Of a stretch of 8,286 nucleotides of DNA, positions 5,735 to 8,286 are shown piece after piece. The notes beneath the pieces were generated by a model. The model did no database searches. It was not told the origin of the DNA and saw nothing but the letters and a program-made list of their open reading frames with translations. The position numbers and the translations under genes are program-made. The number at the start of each line of letters is the position of its first letter. Within the stretch, counting starts at the first letter, position 1. Source of the stretch: Actinomycetes bacterium (GTDB lineage: Bacteria > Actinomycetota > Acidimicrobiia > Acidimicrobiales > Bog-793); the NCBI GenBank assembly GCA_021823365.1, contig JAKAOD010000117.1, positions 1 to 8,286 of the forward strand. The letters run 5' to 3'.

Positions 5735-7129
5735 GTGACGATCTCCCGGGTGCTCGTGGCGAACCGCGGGGAGATCGCCCTGCGGGTGATCCGGGCTTGT
5801 GATGGGCTCGGGATCGAGACGGTGCTCGCCGCATCGGAGGCCGACCTGGACAGCCTCCCCGCCCGGGCGGCCGGCCGGACGGTGTGCATCGGCCCGGCGA
5901 AGTCCTCGGAGAGCTACCTGAACGTCGGAGCGATCGTCACCGCCGCGCTCGGGACCGGGGCGGACGCCGTGCATCCCGGCTACGGGTTTCTCGCGGAGTC
6001 TCCGGTGCTGGCGGAGACGTGTGAGCAGGCAGGAATCGCGTTCGTCGGCCCTACGGCCGCCCACCTCCGCCAGATGGGCAACAAGATCGAGGCGCGTCGC
6101 CTCGCCAGAGCAGCGGGGGTGCCGACGCTGCCGGGCTCCGAGCCAGTGGCGGACGCGAGGGAGGCGCGCCGCCTCGCTCAGAGGATGGGCTACCCGCTGA
6201 TGCTGAAGGCGGCGGCCGGCGGCGGCGGGCGGGGGATGAAGGTCGTGCGCGAGCCCGGCGCGCTCGCAGGCGCGGTCGAGGCTGCGGCGGCCGAGGCGAG
6301 AGCGTCCTTCGGCGACCCGACGCTCTACCTCGAGCGCTACCTCCCGAACGCCCGCCACGTCGAAGTGCAGGTCCTCGGGGACGGCGAGGGCGGCGTGGTC
6401 CACGTCGGCGAGCGGGACTGCTCGCTCCAGCGCCGCCACCAGAAGCTCATCGAGGAGGCCCCCGCCCCCGGCCTCACCGCGGAGCTGCGCGACGAGCTGC
6501 GGTCGGCGGCCGTCGCGCTCGCGACCGCTATCAGCTACCGGAGCGCGGGGACGATCGAGCTGCTCGTCGACGCCGCGTCCGGGGAGTTCTTCTTCCTCGA
6601 GATGAACACCCGCATCCAGGTCGAGCATCCGGTGAGCGAGCTCGTCTCGGGGATCGACCTCGTCGAGGCGCAGCTCGCGGCAGCAGCCCGCGAGTCCCTC
6701 GAGCTCGCCCAGGAGGACGTCGTCCTGCGGGGCCACGCGATCGAATGCCGCGTGAACGCCGAGGTCCCCGAGGAGGGCTTCCGGCCGAACGCAGGGCGCA
6801 TCGAGCGCTGGGATCCGCCCGAGGGCCCGAACATCCGTCTCGACACCCATTGCTACGCGGGCTACGAGATACCGGTCCACTACGACTCTTTGCTCGCGAA
6901 GCTCGTCGTCTACGGCCGGAACCGCGACGAGGCGATCGAGCGGACCAATCGTGCCCTGGGACGGTTCCGGATCGAGGGGGTCTCGACGACGCTCCCCTTT
7001 CTCCGCTTCGCCGTGGGCAGCCGGGCCTTTGCCGAGGGCCGGGTGAGCACCGAGTTGGTCGACGAAGAGCTTGCGCCGGCCTTTGCCGAGCTGGGCTCCC
7101 GCCCGAGCTCCCCTCGGGCACCCGTGTGA
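5735..7129 (+). CDS. accC: Biotin carboxylase subunit (AccC-like)
   Basis: This 464-residue enzyme uses ATP and bicarbonate to carboxylate biotin on the carrier protein. It is full length and collinear with E. coli AccC. The N-terminal domain has RVLVANRGEIALRVIRA and HPGYGFLAES. The ATP-grasp domain has MLKAAAGGGGRGMK (Lys158 onward), HVEVQVLGD and RDCSLQRRHQKLIEEAP. The catalytic segment EMNTRIQVEHPVSEL begins at Glu289, with Asn291 and Arg293 corresponding to the E. coli catalytic residues one position earlier. GHAIECRVNAE supplies the late arginine. GTG 5735 puts the conserved RVLVANRGE four residues from the start, with a G-rich stretch (GGGCGGGG) as a likely ribosome site. The frame is open a little further upstream, but that stretch overlaps the carrier gene. 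It lies 16 nt after the carrier gene and completes the three-gene carboxylase operon. All catalytic motifs look intact. Confidence 0.95.
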   Translation: MTISRVLVANRGEIALRVIRACDGLGIETVLAASEADLDSLPARAAGRTVCIGPAKSSESYLNVGAIVTAALGTGADAVHPGYGFLAESPVLAETCEQAGIAFVGPTAAHLRQMGNKIEARRLARAAGVPTLPGSEPVADAREARRLAQRMGYPLMLKAAAGGGGRGMKVVREPGALAGAVEAAAAEARASFGDPTLYLERYLPNARHVEVQVLGDGEGGVVHVGERDCSLQRRHQKLIEEAPAPGLTAELRDELRSAAVALATAISYRSAGTIELLVDAASGEFFFLEMNTRIQVEHPVSELVSGIDLVEAQLAAAARESLELAQEDVVLRGHAIECRVNAEVPEEGFRPNAGRIERWDPPEGPNIRLDTHCYAGYEIPVHYDSLLAKLVVYGRNRDEAIERTNRALGRFRIEGVSTTLPFLRFAVGSRAFAEGRVSTELVDEELAPAFAELGSRPSSPRAPV

Positions 7130-7341
7130 GCGCGTGGTGCCCGACGACGCCGTGGCCCGCGACGGGACGACGTGCAGGCACGACCAGCCGGCGGGGCTGC
7201 TCGACAGCGCGAAGGTCGAGCACCTGGGGCCGAACCTCCATCTGGCAGTCCTACGCAAGTCCGTGGCGGCGGCGGATCTCCCGCCGACCGCTGCCGGCAG
7301 CGGCACCTGGACGGGATCGCCGGATAGGTACCCTGGGGGGC
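7130..7341 (+). other. Spacer after the carboxylase operon with an unexplained coding-like frame
   Basis: Starting at GTG 7134, four bases after the biotin carboxylase stop, one plus-strand frame has G or C at the third position in its first 35 codons in a row and in 58 of its first 65. The translation is protein-like (DDAVARDGTTCRHDQPAGLL, then DSAKVEHLGPNLHLAVLRKS), but I recognise no family. This frame has no stop before the downstream hydrolase gene, although a TAG occurs in another frame at 7325-7327. It may be a small gene broken by one indel or sequencing error, or chance in GC-rich DNA. The opposite strand is also open here. Confidence 0.25.
7288..7303. promoter_or_regulatory. Perfect 16-bp palindrome upstream of the metallo-hydrolase gene
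   Basis: CCGCTGCCGGCAGCGG equals its own reverse complement and lies 38 bp before GTG 7342. It could be an operator for a dimeric regulator, or as RNA a 6-bp stem with a CCGG loop ending the carboxylase operon. No T-run follows, so a terminator is doubtful. Confidence 0.25.
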
Positions 7342-7959
7342 GTGCCCGAGGTCGAGCGCATCTGGGAGGACGCGGCGTGCGAGCTCCACCGCGTCGTCGT
7401 CGGCCCCATGGACAACAACGTCTACGTCCTGCGGTGCCGACAGACCGGCGACGCGCTGCTCGTGGACGCGGCCAACGAGCACGAGCTCCTGCTCGATCTC
7501 TGCCGGCGTCTCGGCGTCCGGCAGGTCGTCGAGACCCACGGCCACTGGGACCACATCCAGGCCGTCCCGGCGGTGCGCGACGCCGGGTACTCCGTCTCGG
7601 TGACCGCGGCCGATGCCGGCATGCTGCCCTCCTACGACGAGCTGCTCGAAGACGACGCGGTCCTCGAGGTGGGCGAGCTGCGCGTACGTACGATCGCCAC
7701 GCCGGGGCACACCCCCGGATCGATGTGCTTCCACGTGGAGGGGACTCCCCTCCTCCTCACCGGAGACACCCTGTTCCCCGGCGGTCCCGGCAACACCTCG
7801 TTCCCCGGCGGCGACTTCCCCGCCATCGTCCGGTCGATCGAGCGGCGGCTGTTCGCCCGCTTCGACGGCTCCACGCTGGTGCTCCCCGGGCACGGCGCAT
7901 CGACCACGATCGGCTCGGAGTCCCCGCACCTCCAGGAGTGGATCGACCGCGGGTGGTGA
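7342..7959 (+). CDS. MBL-fold metallo-hydrolase (glyoxalase II-like)
   Basis: This 205-residue protein has the complete metal-binding set of the metallo-beta-lactamase fold: H66-G-H68-W-D70-H71 in THGHWDHIQ, His123 in GHTPGS, Asp142 in LTGDTLFPGG and His184 in LPGHG. This arrangement is typical of glyoxalase II (hydroxyacylglutathione hydrolase)-like thioesterases with a dinuclear zinc site. The start of the fold (VVVGPMDNNVYVLRC) and the closing PHLQEWIDRGW match a common actinobacterial family of unassigned substrate. Actinobacteria mostly use mycothiol rather than glutathione, so a mycothiol or other thioester substrate is an inference. GTG 7342 was chosen because it keeps the first strand; ATG 7408 would cut into it. 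The ribosome site is unclear, with a G-run only one base before the GTG. It lies on the same strand as the carboxylase operon but 212 bp downstream, so co-transcription is uncertain. Confidence 0.88.
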   Translation: MPEVERIWEDAACELHRVVVGPMDNNVYVLRCRQTGDALLVDAANEHELLLDLCRRLGVRQVVETHGHWDHIQAVPAVRDAGYSVSVTAADAGMLPSYDELLEDDAVLEVGELRVRTIATPGHTPGSMCFHVEGTPLLLTGDTLFPGGPGNTSFPGGDFPAIVRSIERRLFARFDGSTLVLPGHGASTTIGSESPHLQEWIDRGW

Positions 7960-7980
7960 GGGGGGTGAGGGGGGACGGTC

Positions 7981-8016
7981 GCGACCGCCGGTCGCAGCCA
8001 GCCCGTCGGACCGGGC
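7981..8016 (+). terminator. Possible hairpin pair after the metallo-hydrolase gene
   Basis: GCGACC-GCC-GGTCGC (7981-7995) forms a 6-bp stem, and GCCCG-TCGGAC-CGGGC (8001-8016) a second 5-bp stem. They lie just after the metallo-hydrolase stop and before the sufC promoter region, where a terminator is expected. No U-tract follows, so this is at best a weak GC-hairpin terminator. Confidence 0.28.
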
Positions 8017-8017
8017 A

Positions 8018-8085
8018 TTGCCGCTCCGTCTGCAGTCGATATTTTCCCTACGCATGTGGTAGAAATCTGACCCGGCCGGTAGACT
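8018..8085 (+). promoter_or_regulatory. Likely sufC promoter region, possibly giving a leaderless mRNA
   Basis: A locally AT-rich patch stands out in otherwise GC-rich DNA. Two -10 candidates are visible. TATTTT (8040-8045) lies 16 nt after a -35-like TTGCCG (8018-8023). TAGACT (8080-8085) ends 7 nt before ATG 8093, so transcription from it would start at or next to the A of the start codon. No Shine-Dalgarno site precedes the ATG, which supports the leaderless option. No confident operator for an iron-sulfur regulator was found. Confidence 0.4.
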
Positions 8086-8092
8086 TCGGACG

Positions 8093-8286
8093 ATGACCGC
8101 GCCGCTCCTCGAGATCAAAGGGCTCCGCGTGGCCGCCCGCGCCGACGGAGCCGCATCGGACGGCGCCCCACCCCTCGGCGCCCCACCCCTCGGCGCCCCA
8201 CCCCTCGGCGCCCCCGACCGCACCGTGGTCCAGGAGATCCTCCGGGGGGTCGACCTCGTGATCGGGGCCGGAGAGGTTCACGCGCT
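8093..8286 (+). CDS. sufC: Fe-S cluster assembly ATPase SufC (3' truncated by window end)
   Basis: Sixty-four complete codons are visible. The N-terminus LLEIKGLRVAARA, followed after a gap by EILRGVDLVIGAGEVHA, matches the start of SufC (LxIKxLHV, ILRGVxL, PGEVHAL), the ABC-type ATPase that works with SufB and SufD to build Fe-S clusters on the cytoplasmic scaffold. The Walker A motif lies beyond the window. Between the first two strands, where SufC normally has about six residues, this protein has about 35. The extra part holds three exact Gly-Ala-Pro-Pro-Leu units plus Gly-Ala-Pro (residues 24-41), coded by a 15-bp tandem repeat. ATG 8093 was chosen from the family start; no Shine-Dalgarno site precedes it. 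sufB and sufD are not upstream, so they lie downstream or elsewhere. Another ABC ATPase is possible, but GEVHA is characteristic of SufC. Confidence 0.86.
   Translation, partial: MTAPLLEIKGLRVAARADGAASDGAPPLGAPPLGAPPLGAPDRTVVQEILRGVDLVIGAGEVHA
8162..8214 (+). repeat. 15-bp tandem repeat (3.5 copies) inside sufC
   Basis: The unit GGCGCCCCACCCCTC occurs exactly at 8162, 8177 and 8192, with a further 8 matching bases at 8207-8214. It is in frame and encodes Gly-Ala-Pro-Pro-Leu each time. Identical codons in every copy point to recent expansion by slippage or unequal exchange. Confidence 0.95.

Noticed and set aside
5715..5738. Seven-codon ORF (MRHGRGR) overlapping the carrier stop as ATGA
   Set aside because: Too short and in a different frame from biotin carboxylase, whose GTG 5735 start is well supported by family alignment.
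7951..7976. G-quadruplex from GGGTGGTGAGGGGGGTGAGG and the following G-run
   Set aside because: Several G-runs are present, but similar runs are common in this composition and nothing links the site to a function.

Overview
The window reads as part of the chromosome of a GC-rich actinobacterium. Codon third positions are almost always G or C, GTG starts are frequent, and some genes appear to lack a Shine-Dalgarno site, as on leaderless actinobacterial mRNAs. The gene set (suf genes, acyl-CoA dehydrogenase, separate biotin carboxylase subunits, an ion-channel tail with CBS and RCK_C domains) fits Actinomycetota, possibly Acidimicrobiia. The class is a guess from general resemblance. No phage, transposon, CRISPR, tRNA or rRNA was seen.

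Layout. Positions 1-530 hold the C-terminal tail of a membrane channel or transporter, probably ClC type. A short leader follows, then thiE (662-1342, +). thiE runs tail-to-tail into a minus-strand pair: an alpha/beta-hydrolase-fold protein (2046-1333) preceded by an acyl-CoA dehydrogenase (3202-2087). A 433-bp divergent intergenic region (3203-3635) carries two near-identical 28-bp direct repeats. From it a plus-strand operon starts: an HMGL-type carboxyltransferase (3636-5162), a free biotin carboxyl carrier protein (5155-5718) and biotin carboxylase (5735-7129). A 212-bp stretch with one unexplained coding-like frame leads to a metallo-beta-lactamase-fold hydrolase (7342-7959). The window ends in the first 64 codons of sufC (from 8093).

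How the genes work together. The three plus-strand genes contain every part of one biotin-dependent carboxylase. Biotin carboxylase charges biotin on the carrier using ATP and bicarbonate, and the carboxyltransferase passes CO2 to an acceptor, most likely a 2-oxo acid such as pyruvate. The combination is unusual: carrier and biotin carboxylase look like acetyl-CoA carboxylase subunits, whereas the transferase has the metal-dependent TIM-barrel motifs of pyruvate carboxylase and transcarboxylase 5S. The divergent acyl-CoA dehydrogenase and hydrolase-like protein could belong to the same acyl-CoA or organic-acid pathway, but only adjacency suggests this.

Points most worth a second look: the hydrolase-fold protein has Gly where the catalytic Ser should be; SufC has an in-frame 15-bp tandem repeat coding for Gly-Ala-Pro-Pro-Leu units inserted near its N-terminus; the carboxylase is a mixed type; and the repeat pair lies between the divergent operons. 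Nothing here clearly amounts to a new defence or mobile system.
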